This document shows, piece after piece, positions 51,001 to 60,392 of a stretch of DNA of 64,000 nt. This DNA is from Siderastrea radians (lineage: Eukaryota; Cnidaria; Anthozoa; Scleractinia; Rhizangiidae): the NCBI GenBank assembly GCA_964017195.1, contig OZ024887.1, forward strand, positions 9,214,160-9,278,159, given 5' to 3'. Position 1 is the first letter of the stretch. Every line of letters begins with the position of its first letter. The notes beneath the pieces were generated by a model that did not search any database, was not told the origin of the DNA, and saw only the letters and a program-made list of their open reading frames with translations. The translations under genes and the position numbers were made by a program.

Positions 51001-54000
51001 ACCGGCCACGGTCCGCAAAGGCTTGAGCAAGCGTTTGTGGGCAAGGAAGAAGGGAAGCATCGTCTACAACGAGAAGAAAACATAGGCACGCAATGCGCGC
51101 AGAGCCAATGACGTTTTTTTTTCACAATATGGTGAAATTTATCCTGACAACCTATGGGACTTTACATCTCCGGTAAGTCCTCCCTAACCCCTCAGCCCCA
51201 ACCCCCCCCCCCCCCACCACCACCACCAAAAAGATCTTGTGGTTATCCACTATAAAACCTGGTAATGATTGAGCAGCGTGACTTCGCGGAGTAAAGAAAC
51301 CGAAGAAAGCTCTTTATTTCACGGTTCTTCAAAGAACAGAGACAAAAACAAGTAATGCATGGTTCAATTTTACGTGTTACCATCCCCCCCCGGGCAACCC
51401 CGGGGATAAGTCCAGCCCTTCAGGCTCGGGGGTGGGGAATTGTTTGAAGCGGTCTTGTCCCGGGGGGAGGGGGGTGGGGCAAATTAAAAAAAAAAACTTC
51501 TTGCTGTTCTTGTAAAGTACGCCACTTCTCGGTTGACACGATGGCGCCGGACCGCGCGGAGAAGACTGCCTATTCCCGGGGAAAATCTCTAGAATTTGTA
51601 GCAGACTGTTTAAAGAAGAATAAACTCTCAAAATTAAAATTTGTATTCGAAGGTACCTTTATTATTATAAATTGTTAAACGAATGTGCCCGCATTGATGC
51701 GCGGATGGATGGCGTTCGTAACAAACAAAGAAATATTTGTTCAGCGTATTTATGTATAAAAATGTAAGACGACTTATAAAATAGACTTTATATAAAAACG
51801 GACGCACGGCTTAATATTAAACAGAGATCTCAGTCCAGTGTTCTTATGAAACAAGCTAAGAAAGCCCCTCGGTAAAATGCTGCCATCAGTTTGTTCACGG
51901 GCCTCTTGTGCGTATGCGCTAGATTTAGAATAAAACACGTGGTAAAGAACATTTCTTTACTTGCTAGCCGTATGCCAGTGCGGTTGGAGCTTTATCTTCA
52001 GTTTTCTTTTTCAAATATAGTGTTCATGTTTTTGTTATATAGTGTCCTTCGTTCAATAAACTCTAAAAAATAGTTGAAGTTCTTGCCAAAACGTCTGGTT
52101 TTGCTACAAAACAACGTATTGGTGGTCGATGAGGAGTCCCGGGGGTAGGGAATTGTCTCTTTCTGCGTGCCCGGGGGTGGGGAATAGACCGCCAAGTGAG
52201 AAAAAAATTGCAAATCCCCGGGGGTATGCCCGGGGGGGGGATGGTAACAGGTAGAATTGAACCATGCATAAACTTAAACTTAAACTCACCGTCGAAAAAT
52301 ATTGCATACATAATTTAGGCAAGATCAGTGGAAAGTTAACAATTTTACTTCAGAAATAATGCAAGTTGCAGTTGAACCTTTTAATTTCTTACTTCTACCG
52401 GCGAGTATCCAATACTTTTCAGTGTTCATAAACGGTCAACTTTCTAAAGGGTGCCGTTTTGACGCTCTGCGTGATTTGCGTGACACGCGACTCGCTTTAC
52501 TTTGTTTAATTTGTAAGGTTTCAGACGTTTCAGTCAACCACTTACGTTCTTAGTACATTGTATTGTCAAAACAGGAGTCTGCCATCAAACGGCGTTTCTT
52601 GTATCCACAATATTTTCGTTCGAAATCGGTTTGAACTAGCGTTTATAAACACGACTGAAATAGTTTTGCAACTATATTTATTTCCCCTGTTGATTGAAGT
52701 TGCTTGCTTTGTAATCAAGTCGGCTATAATAATTTTCGTCTTTTTGCTTCACAAATCGACCAAAGTATGTTTACATTTGTAACTTTCCCACGGTACAAAG
52801 TTATTTTTAGCGCACGTGTTTATTTTGAGTCTCAACCTACAGCCGAATAAATTTCGTTTGCTTTGCCTTCGAACAGTTCGAAAATGTTCAAATTCAGCTC
52901 GCTTTCCAGTTGATCCAACAGGTCTCTATTAGAATGCTTTGTCACATATCTGTTGTTGTTAATCTTTCGGTACTGTTTCGGTCGGTTCGAGATGTTTTAC
53001 GTGTTGCGTTACAATTACAGCTGTCAGCTATGCAAATTTGCTCAACATACTCTTTACACTTTGAGCTATGAATAACCCTGAAATAACGTTTAGTATCTTG
53101 TAAAGATTTTACTACATCCATCCTCTAATTCCTTGATCACCACTGTGACTTGGATTTTAATACTCGTTTCATTCAAGTTTTTCAGTTTTACGAATAGCTA
53201 GCAACAAGCCGCGCAATTTCCGATTTAGTTTTAAATGGGTTCATGTTTTATAACACGCACTCAAAAATGACACTGCAAATTTTAGATTCGCTGTTACCGA
53301 GAGATAATCCCGAAAAATTTTATGCTGTTTTACTCTAGTCTTTTCACTATCGTTATTAACTTGGGCTTTAAATACTGTCTCTTTCACTGTTAATTAGGGA
53401 TCGAAGTAACGTTAATTTCCACGTTCTGTTCATACAACATCTCAAATTGGCAAGTCCGTCTTGTATTTGCTGCTGTGGAAATTTGTACTTCAGTTAAGTA
53501 AACACAGGACTACAACGCGAATAAAATCCTGCCAGACCTCACGTACACAAAACAGGCATTCGAAGTAGATCCACACTTGCGAATGCAAAACACTTCAAAG
53601 CCCGGGGGACGTACTCCCATAGTATAAGCTGTATGGGTTTGTACCGCTGATAAGGTAAGAGTTTCAGTCTCCTGGTGCACACCCCCACCCATCGTCTCAC
53701 AGAATATCCCCCCAGCCTCACAAATCGTAAGACAGACGTATGTCTCACGTATATCGTTGATTTTTAGGCTCTGACAGTAGCCATATGACGTCACTAACGT
53801 GACGTCATTGGCTAAAAAGGAATATGGAATAAATGGTAGCTGCATTTACGAAATATTACATGGCACACAGGTTTACATAGCCTCAGATGGCAACTCCAAA
53901 GAGCGTTAAGAGCAATAGAAAGTTTATGTGTTTTGTTTCTATATCTTACTTTTGTGACTAATTGCACACAGCACAGAGAACACTCGCTCCTTATTAAGTG

Positions 54001-56683
54001 TAAAACTGGGTCACACAGATTATTATTTTACCCAACAACTTTCAATGAGTGGAAATCCCTCCTGGAACAAATTTTTTTACACATCCCAAGAAATGTTAGC
54101 TGATGACCGCCCGACCAAAAAATTCATCGTTAAAAGAACAAGAATGTAAATTATTTCGGTTAGGTGATTCAAAGTAGCACTGTGATTATTGATTTCCTTA
54201 AATGAGGAATGATGTACACATTTAAGGAAAAATAGCGATTAAGACTGAAAAAAATTTGGAGGTTTTGGACGGGATTTGAACTCGTGACCTTCACGCTGCT
54301 GGTGTGATGCTGTAACCAGCTTTCTACCAAGGCCTCATATGTTGGGAGCGGTCAATTGTGAGTTCAAATACTCCGTAAAGTGAATAAATGGGATGACAAT
54401 AAATAAATGATAAATCATATTTCAACTGCGGAAATGAAATCAAATGAAGAATGATCCTCGCTGTGATGTGCATAATTAAAGAAATTGCGATTGAGCCTGA
54501 AAAAAAAATTTTCATGGCTTTGGATGGCGTAATCGCAATTTCTTTAACTGTGTACAACGCTGCGAGGATCATTCTTCACGTGAATTCACACATATGATTT
54601 ATCATGTATATTTATTGTCATCTTATTGATCCTCTGTTGGCTTTTATACCTGTATAAGTTTTGGGGTTTGGCTGACTTTGATACCAGTACAAACATCGCC
54701 CGGGAGCCAAGCTGTAACTTTTCCAGGCAAACAGGTCGCTCCAGATCCACTCGGCTGTAGCATACCCGCGCTTGTCACCACTCCTTTTCACTGCCACCAG
54801 GGTAGCAAAACGACCTCTTCCAAAACCAGCTCTAAAGTATTGATAGGACATTAAAGAACCGTCTCGCTAGTTAACTTCACTTATTCTTTAACAAAATTCC
54901 GCGAAAAACTTAACCAAAGAAATAACTCTTGCCAATCACGGCGTGCAGATATACGTAAATGGCGGAGAGCGCGGCAAAATGGGAGCGAGCAAATCACGAT
55001 CGGTTTAGTGGGAAGTAGAGTGTAATGACGAGCCATCTCATGGAGGGTTTGGAGCCGGGGAGACAGTATTCCTAGTTACTTTCGGGTCAAGGAAACCTGA
55101 TGTATGTCCTATGGCTAAAATCTGATCATGCGGTCTTAATAGGACGAATGGAAAGGGTAAAGTCGCACACGAGCCACAGAAATGTCGGCCGGTTCCGTAA
55201 CCCGAAGCAACTGGAAGTATTGCTACTCCCCCTGATGAGATGCTATTCCGTTGCAGGGATACCTCCAGCAGTATTTCGCCGGGGTAAAAATTTCTTGTCT
55301 AAGAAAACAAAAGATAGCAGGGACCTGCAGGCCACCGACCACCCACCGTCAGACCTAAAGTCCAACTAGTTAATTACGACTTCCACATCGACCTCACCAC
55401 TAAACAAGTGGTTCTTTGAATATAACGTGCTCATTTTCCTCCTACGCTCTTACCCTTGTGCTTGTCCCCTCGGTACAGTAAAGAGAGCTTCTCCAGTATT
55501 GAGGTGATCTGTTATTACAGTGTACATACTATGAAAGAACACGTGACCATCATCCGTCAAAGAAAAGCGCGCCAACTCAATATCCACGGTCTGATTCTCG
55601 TGTCCGAGTTGGACAGTATCCCAGGTGATCTTTACAGGACGTAGTTCAAACCAGGTATTTTTATCCAGTCTAGTAACGCTAGGCGAGAACCTGTTGATGT
55701 TAACTGCAACAAAATCGAATTGACCTATATTTAGAAATAAGATTATGTAAATGTTTGAAAGTATAGACAAGGAGTATTCCACTGACTGGGCCAGGCGTGT
55801 TCCTGGTGGTTATTAGCGTACTTTTATGAAGAGATTGTCTCCTATAATCCAAGAAATTAAATACGTTGAACATAAGTTAACTTTTCTTTTTGCTGGAATA
55901 TATAGTGAGAGGCCAAACTGTAAACGTTACAAAAAGAGAAATGTGCACGATATGAACGGCGAAATCAAGGAATCAACTCTGTAGTGTAGGTTTAAGTGCT
56001 GAGGTTAGCCCATTATTTTTTACTGAGCGTTACCCTAGCAAGGAAGTGTGGATCACACGAGGTAAAGTAATTTTTTCACCTAGGTGGAACTCACTTCAGG
56101 CCTCGTAGCTCAGTCGGTAGCGAATCGGGGGATCGTGGATCCGAATCCCACTATGTTCAGACAAATATCGTTACCTCGTCTGCTCCATATTGAAGGCGGG
56201 ATTTTCTTGATAACGCGAGTATTCCGGTTTGTCTGAGTGTTCGGCTCTTAGAAGTAACCTATTTGATTTTCGAGCAAAACAAGTCATTGTAGAATTTTTA
56301 GCTCCATCTTGAAATTAGAAATGATGTTCTTGCGTCATTCTTTATGAATGTTATGTCAGCTCGCAAATCAAATATGGTGCTAGTCAGTATTCTGATCCAA
56401 CGTTGGGTATAGCAACCAACACAGTTATTACCTATTGTTAACATCCCTTGAAAGTCAAAACTCCTTCCTCCATTGATTGACATTTTGATTGAGAACCTGC
56501 CAGTCACGTTGAGCATGGGTACGGTACAAGATGCCCGGATGTCGCTGACATAACTTCCATTGCTCACTTTACCTCCAGGAAATTCACAAAGGATTTGGTG
56601 CGACGGTTTGAAACAAGGACCAGATATTAAAACGTTATCACCGCCAAGCATGCCTGCTGATTGCGGAGAAATAACAAGAGATC
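38788..56683 (-). CDS. Mesh/SUSD2-like membrane protein, copy 2 (12 exons, no NIDO exons found)
   Basis: Exons: 56683-56432, 55703-55454, 54831-54650, 51063-50907, 50344-50109, 49460-49249, 48184-47968, 41599-41474, 41143-40874, 40319-40143, 39256-39080, 39005-38788. All GT-AG and in phase, 2474 nt coding. Lengths equal copy 1's except AMOP exon 1, nine bases shorter. Domain order: Ig-like/IPT, linker, AMOP, VWD (FGDPHIITLDGVEYTF), post-VWD, two sushi, TM, tail. The first exon starts in phase 1 and no signal peptide or NIDO exon precedes it in 57-60 kb, so it is either headless or spliced onto copy 3. By family, an epithelial surface or junction protein. Confidence 0.88.
39080..40319 (-). CDS. 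Copy 2 sushi exons 1 and 2
   Basis: Two 177-nt phase 1-1 exons, 40143-40319 and 39080-39256, each one complete sushi (CCP) module. Sushi 1: GCIPINDTISQGEV, YRFHCNPGFRLNGS, LTCFHGKWNGTKPNC. Sushi 2: VCPPVVPVENGIAQGSG, YLFTCKKGFTLIGPDT, IHCGKNGQWDGTTPKC. Four cysteines and the Trp are present in each. Symmetric phase explains easy gain and loss of these modules. A decayed third module lies between them. Confidence 0.93.
39470..39563 (-). pseudogene. Decayed sushi exon between copy 2 sushi exons
   Basis: After a good acceptor TTTCTTATCCAG, phase-1 reading gives VCPPVLSN, a TAG, then NGHAEGNGSSVGSYYWFSCD and TAA. This matches the first half of a sushi module (compare VCPPVVPVENGIAQGSG), including its Cys, but has two stops and loses similarity afterwards. 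Skipping it preserves frame. Confidence 0.78.
41940..41976. repeat. Perfect 17+3+17 hairpin at an intron-expansion border
   Basis: AAAAATAACAAGAAACC, loop TGT, then the exact complement. It lies precisely where alignment of this intron with copy 3's 300-bp intron breaks; alignment resumes at about 47945. Followed by a 17-bp direct repeat GACGGGCCCTCACAAG. Confidence 0.9.
43276..45779. mobile_element. 2.5-kb TIR element with CCGCAAATGATCCC-repeat ends, carrying a gene
   Basis: Starts CAGCGCCGCAAATGATCCC and ends with its complement. TIRs are about 140 bp and almost identical. Each holds six CCGCAAATGATCC(C) repeats (one with CCGGAAATG in both ends) and extends to a GGAATGGCGTCG word. CAGCG termini plus flanks TGGCGAAC and TACAGAAC (5 of 8 match) hint at a hAT 8-bp target duplication, weakly. 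No transposase. It carries the three-exon gene at 44170-45234. It sits in copy 2's intron between exons 48184-47968 and 41599-41474. Confidence 0.88.
44170..45234 (+). CDS. Three-exon secreted CxxC protein carried inside a TIR element
   Basis: Exons 44170-44286, 44383-44419 and 44993-45234, joined with GT-AG sites (CAG|GTAGGT; TTTTTAG|AGAAG; ACA|GTAAAC; CCTAG|CCTAT) and matching phases 0 and 1: 131 codons, TAA at 45232-45234. Signal peptide MAKPVFRSVTLVVFLVLFVG, then an acidic/Lys-rich stretch, a short basic RRIRGKGYIKGN, a region YDALFSVLSEAKSLSDWP, and a C-terminal Cys part with CPNC (91-94), C100, and CDVC (122-125). Two CxxC pairs suggest a zinc ribbon or disulfide pair. AATAAA at 45458-45463. 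I do not recognise the family. Exon 2 is only 37 nt, so RNA data would be decisive. Confidence 0.62.
46262..47243. mobile_element. 982-bp hAT-like element with 8-bp target duplication
   Basis: GGTTTCTC flanks both ends exactly (46254-46261 and 47244-47251). TIRs: CATTCTCGTTCCCAGAGCC at left and GCTCTGGGGACGAGAATGA at right. A second inverted repeat near the left end (CAGAGCCTACGATC/GATCGTAGGGCTCTGG) and GATGTCGTGAAATTCACGACATC form hairpins. No transposase; ORF 46662-46910 is not recognised. It lies in the same copy 2 intron as the gene-carrying element. Confidence 0.88.
48425..48640 (+). mobile_element. tRNA-derived SINE, copy a
   Basis: Contains GCGCAGTGTTAGCGCAGTGATGA (A-box region), then TTGTTGGTTCTCATCCTCCG and GTTTTTGTCCGGGTACTCTGG, matching the family at 59325-59545 and 62820-62965. 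It sits at the same position in its intron as copy 62820-62965 does in copy 3, so it was present before duplication. Confidence 0.75.
50109..51063 (-). CDS. Copy 2 AMOP exons
   Basis: Exons 50907-51063 and 50109-50344. LLPCPQTLAQAFADRGRFMI, INCGAYHSTATRCFRT, then GQECCYNKQGNM and DLVPYLDCCMWSDNC. All AMOP cysteines are kept. Relative to copy 1, three codons are missing just before INCG, in the loop between the first two conserved cysteines. Confidence 0.9.
51361..52263. mobile_element. 903-bp TIR element with G/C-run ends
   Basis: Begins GGTTCAATTTTACGTGTTACC and ends GGTAACAGGTAGAATTGAACC, then CCATCCCCCCCCGGGCA/TGCCCGGGGGGGGATGG further in. ATGCAT flanks both ends; because it is itself a palindrome, it may be a 6-bp duplication or part of the TIR. 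Pro/Gly-rich ORFs across its ends are repeat artefacts. Confidence 0.82.
52270..54130. other. Middle of a copy 2 intron
   Basis: No exon, RNA gene or bordered element recognised. The ORF at 53510-53845 has no family features. Confidence 0.45.
54230..54620. repeat. tRNA-like SINE head and inverted fold-back tail
   Basis: Minus strand 54338-54265 reads GGCCTTGGTAGAAAGCTGGT and CACGAGTTCAAATCCCGTCC, a tRNA-like head with B box but imperfect stems. Next to it GAAGAATGATCCTCGC and AAAGAAATTGCGATT (54445-54490) are mirrored by AATCGCAATTTCTTTA and GCGAGGATCATTCTTC (54530-54578), and GATAAATCATAT by ATATGATTTATC. Looks like two SINE tails inserted head to head. Confidence 0.7.
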
Positions 56684-56769
56684 CTGAAAACCATGAAATA
56701 AAAAAGGCATTAATTGTATCTACGATGGTAACAATAAGGGGATTTCGTATGACTGTGCCAACATAATTC

Positions 56770-56831
56770 ACACATATACAACCAATAAGATTGCGCATGA
56801 CCGTTCTCAACTAACACAACTGGAGAGCACA
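56770..56831 (-). pseudogene. Truncated sushi exon remnant between copies 3 and 2
   Basis: After CGCCAG, phase-1 reading gives VCSPVVLVENGHAQSYWLYM, then CE. It matches the start of a sushi module (VCPPVVPVENGIAQ) and of the decayed exon in copy 2 (NGHAEG), with the middle missing, and ends 87 bp before the copy 2 Ig-like exon. Its would-be polypyrimidine tract is replaced by the GATT array, so it is probably not spliced. Confidence 0.72.
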
Positions 56832-56834
56832 CTG

Positions 56835-57233
<399 letters not shown>

Positions 57234-58691
57234 ACACGAAAATTCGTCTACTTTGAAAAGAGTGTTTCTAGACAGGCAGCGAACAGGAACAATCTTTCAC
57301 TTAGTGATACAAGCATGGGACTTTCCAGTAATAAATACCACCAATTCTTTAACATTTATTTATATCGGTCGGTCGTTTTTCCAAGATAGCACACACCGAG
57401 TTAACCAAGTTTCTTTCCCATCCCCTTGTATCTTCAAATATATTCCAGCTTTGACAACGGTAACTTAGCGGTGATATAGTACTTCCAAGGACGTTTTCTT
57501 TGCAGTCCGCATCATGAATTGATGATGTGAAATGACGTGAAAATTACGTCATCATTTTCAACAGCCTATCTCTCGGATCAGCCATCTTGGTCTTCTGGGT
57601 TTTTCAAAAGAAATCCACCCAATTGATCCCGAAACATTAACAACAACTAGAAAAATACTAAGAGAATGAAAAAACTACAAATGTTGCTCCAAGAAGATTT
57701 TTAAAGTCTCAGATCTCAAAAAGTGTTGTTCATAGTGTAACTTTTCTGAAAATGAAACTTAACTTGATTCTGTAAGATGAACTACATAATCGGAATCGGA
57801 ATCGCGCCTATTGAAACGTGTCGATCGCTAACCCAAATGAGCTCTATTTTTTCTTTCAATCATAGAACTCTTTTGTGTTTGGGTATTGTTTTGGTGAAAA
57901 TTAAAGGAACGTATTAATTGAGCGAGGGAATAGAATAGATCTGATATTCAGTAGATAAATTTTTCTATACTATCAGAAAAGCTATCAGAATTGCTGGTTA
58001 AAATACTAGAAGTTAAGGCAGCTATTCAAACTTCACTTCAAGAAATTAACAGGATTTAAAATCGAGCGTTGATTTTATAAATTAAACAAGTTAAGGTAAC
58101 TTCTTTGCAAGGAACGAGGAAGAGGCAGAAGTTTTCAGAGATACTACGAATCACGAGTAAGCCTTTTGCCATCCATATTAGCCTGTCAGTGATAACAGAA
58201 AGTAGGTAAACAGAGCTCTACGCAATTAGAAGAAATGACTACTTGAGCTCTTTGTCTGGGCCAAATGTTAGCGGCCATAAAAATGAGATGCTTGGTCGTA
58301 ACGTGGCCATGTGAGTAAATAAAGGGTAAATTGGCCACGGCAAGGAGATTTTAAAAAAGCCAAGGTTTTAGCCCTTTATCGGAGTGAATCCGAGGCATAT
58401 GGGTTGTACGTGGTATATTTATGGAAAGATGGGGCTATGCTATGCGGGGACATAGCAAAGTAAAAACTACGTGCAAAAATGAATGAGAAAGACGCGTCAA
58501 AATCAGTTGTTTGGCAACTTAATCTCCTTTGCCACTCCGCACAGCACACGATGACAGTTTAAGTAAAAATTCTTTACAAAAATCACAAAGATTTATCTTT
58601 CAGATTGGTACCCTTACTTCCCATGGAATCCTGGGCTGAGGCCTCCGCAAACACCTCCAATGTTCACTTTGCACGAGATGGGTTTTTTGAC
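57234..58691. other. Non-coding stretch between copies 3 and 2
   Basis: Searched by eye on the minus strand for the family's TM, signal-peptide and NIDO exons ([23 protein letters not shown]-like words) and none were found. No other gene recognised. Confidence 0.55.
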
Positions 58692-58917
58692 ATGTAAATA
58701 AAGGCGGTCGCATTGACCAGCTGGTCGGCTGGTAAATAAGGTGGTCGTATTGACCGTCTGGTCATCTGGTAAATAAAGGTGGTCGTGTTACCCTGCTGGT
58801 CGGCTGGTAAATAAAGGTGGTCGTATCGACCGTCTCGTCAGCTGGTAAATAAAGGTGGTCGTATTGACCGGCTGGTCGGCTGGTAAATAAAGGTGGTCGT
58901 ATCGACCGGCTGGTCGG
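58692..58917. repeat. 38-bp minisatellite, six copies
   Basis: Unit GGTAAATAAAGGTGGTCGTA then TTGACCGGCTGGTCGGCT; unit starts at about 58692, 58731, 58768, 58806, 58844 and 58882. Units vary at a few positions (TATCGACC/TATTGACC, CTGGTC/CTCGTC). Encodes the Pro/Thr ORF 58788-58973, an artefact. Confidence 0.93.
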
Positions 58918-59324
58918 AATAACGGGATATTATATGAGGAAATGAGTTCATGACTCGGCCATGACTGGGCCAAACAGAAGAGGCCATATTTTAGGGATGG
59001 TCACGAGGCAGGTTTCCACCGTATGAAAAACTTCTTAAGATGTGTAAAATATGTAACTATTTATCATCTGTATTTATATGTATTATCAATAAAATTTTCA
59101 CAACCTTGACCCTGTCAAGACTCCGTGGGACGGAATTGGCCTGCATGAACTTTGAAAGGTCTTTTTTTTTTAATATCCAAGCAAAAGCCACCAAACTTGT
59201 AAAATTACCTGAGGTTTGTCTAAACTCAATTTGTTGACGTGATTGTTTATGAAAATTCTGTTATTAACGTATTTTGACAGGCCTGTGTTTATAAATTATT
59301 TCAGTAGGGTGCATAATTACAGTC

Positions 59325-59545
59325 AAACTGTACTCTCCCTTATGGCCCTACGTCCAGGTCGAATTGGAATTTGAAAATGTTGGTTTTTATGGAGGGAGGA
59401 AAACCGGAGAACCCGGAGAAAAACCCTCGGAGCAAGGACGAGAACCAACAACAAACTCAACCCACATATGACACCGGGACCGGGAATCGAACCGGGGCCA
59501 CATTGGTGGAAGGCGAGTGCTCTCACCACTGCGCACATCCCTGCT
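59325..59545 (-). mobile_element. tRNA-derived SINE, copy b
   Basis: Minus strand: GATGTGCGCAGTGGTGAGAG then CCCCGGTTCGATTCCCGGTC (B box), followed by GTTGAGTTTGTTGTTGGTTC and CTCCGGGTTCTCCGGTTTTCC. Best preserved of the three copies and in opposite orientation to the others. It gives a false ORF of 77 codons. Confidence 0.8.
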
Positions 59546-59559
59546 CTGTGTTTCAAAAT

Positions 59560-60392
59560 TTGGAACTTTCCTAACGCTTTTCAAAGACATTTTTAACTTT
59601 TCTTTTGTAACTTTCACACTAGTCAATTGCTTTGTACTCTTTTGGCTGTTTTTGGCACTTTTGGTTAATTTCTGTGGGTTTCTAAAGCTGTTTAAAAAGT
59701 AAGTAACTCCAAGAAAATGAAGATGTAATTTTCACGTGTTTTGAACGTATTATATAACAGAAAACTTGCATTGTCAAAGCTTGAATATTCTTGGAAATAC
59801 AAGGGGGAGGGAACAAAATTGGTTAACTAGGCGACGGCCATCTTGGGAAAGTGACAGTCATATTTTAAAAGTTGTTCAAAAAATTTACACTTTCCAATTT
59901 TCACGTAGCAAGACTAGTGGAATTTCAAAGAAATCAAAAACAAATATTCTTGCCAAGTTTCGTTCTTGCATCATCAAGGAACGATTCTGCTGAGAAATAG
60001 CCGCTAAGCTTTTCACTGCGGCCTTTTGTATAGTTTGTTCAAAAGATTTTTTGAACAAACTATTAACGGGACACCCAACCAGACCCACGCGAAATGCTTC
60101 AGATGCTTCAGAATAGTAATCTTCTTTCCCTACGAAAGTTTGGCACTTAAGTTTTTCATTACAGCTAAATGCGAATTTTGGAGACGATTTAAGGTCTTTT
60201 GAATAGAAATTTCAACCTCGCAACGATCCTTTGAGTGCCACTGTAATAATAGAGTGATCAATACCATATGCTCAGAAATCGAACTTGACCATATTTGGGG
60301 GAAGCAAAGATCTGCTTCTTCCATGATCTTCTTTTTTATCATTTTTGACTCAGCTTTGAATAAATTTTCCTATAAATTACATTTAAACTTAC
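59560..60392. other. Non-coding stretch 3' of copy 3 sushi exon
   Basis: No TM exon of copy 3 and no other coding exon recognised. A short inverted repeat AGTTTGTTCAAAAGA/TTTTTTGAACAAACT lies near 60035-60062. Confidence 0.5.

Noticed and set aside
51377..52322. Proline- and glycine-rich ORFs on the minus strand
   Set aside because: They arise from C/G runs in the ends of the TIR element at 51361-52263.
56098..56160. Possible tRNA (CCTCGTAGCTCAGTCGGTAG...)
   Set aside because: Has A- and B-box-like words but the arms do not pair and it is too short; SINE-type tRNA pseudogene.
58692..58917. CRISPR-like array
   Set aside because: Repeats are directly tandem with no unique spacers; eukaryotic minisatellite.
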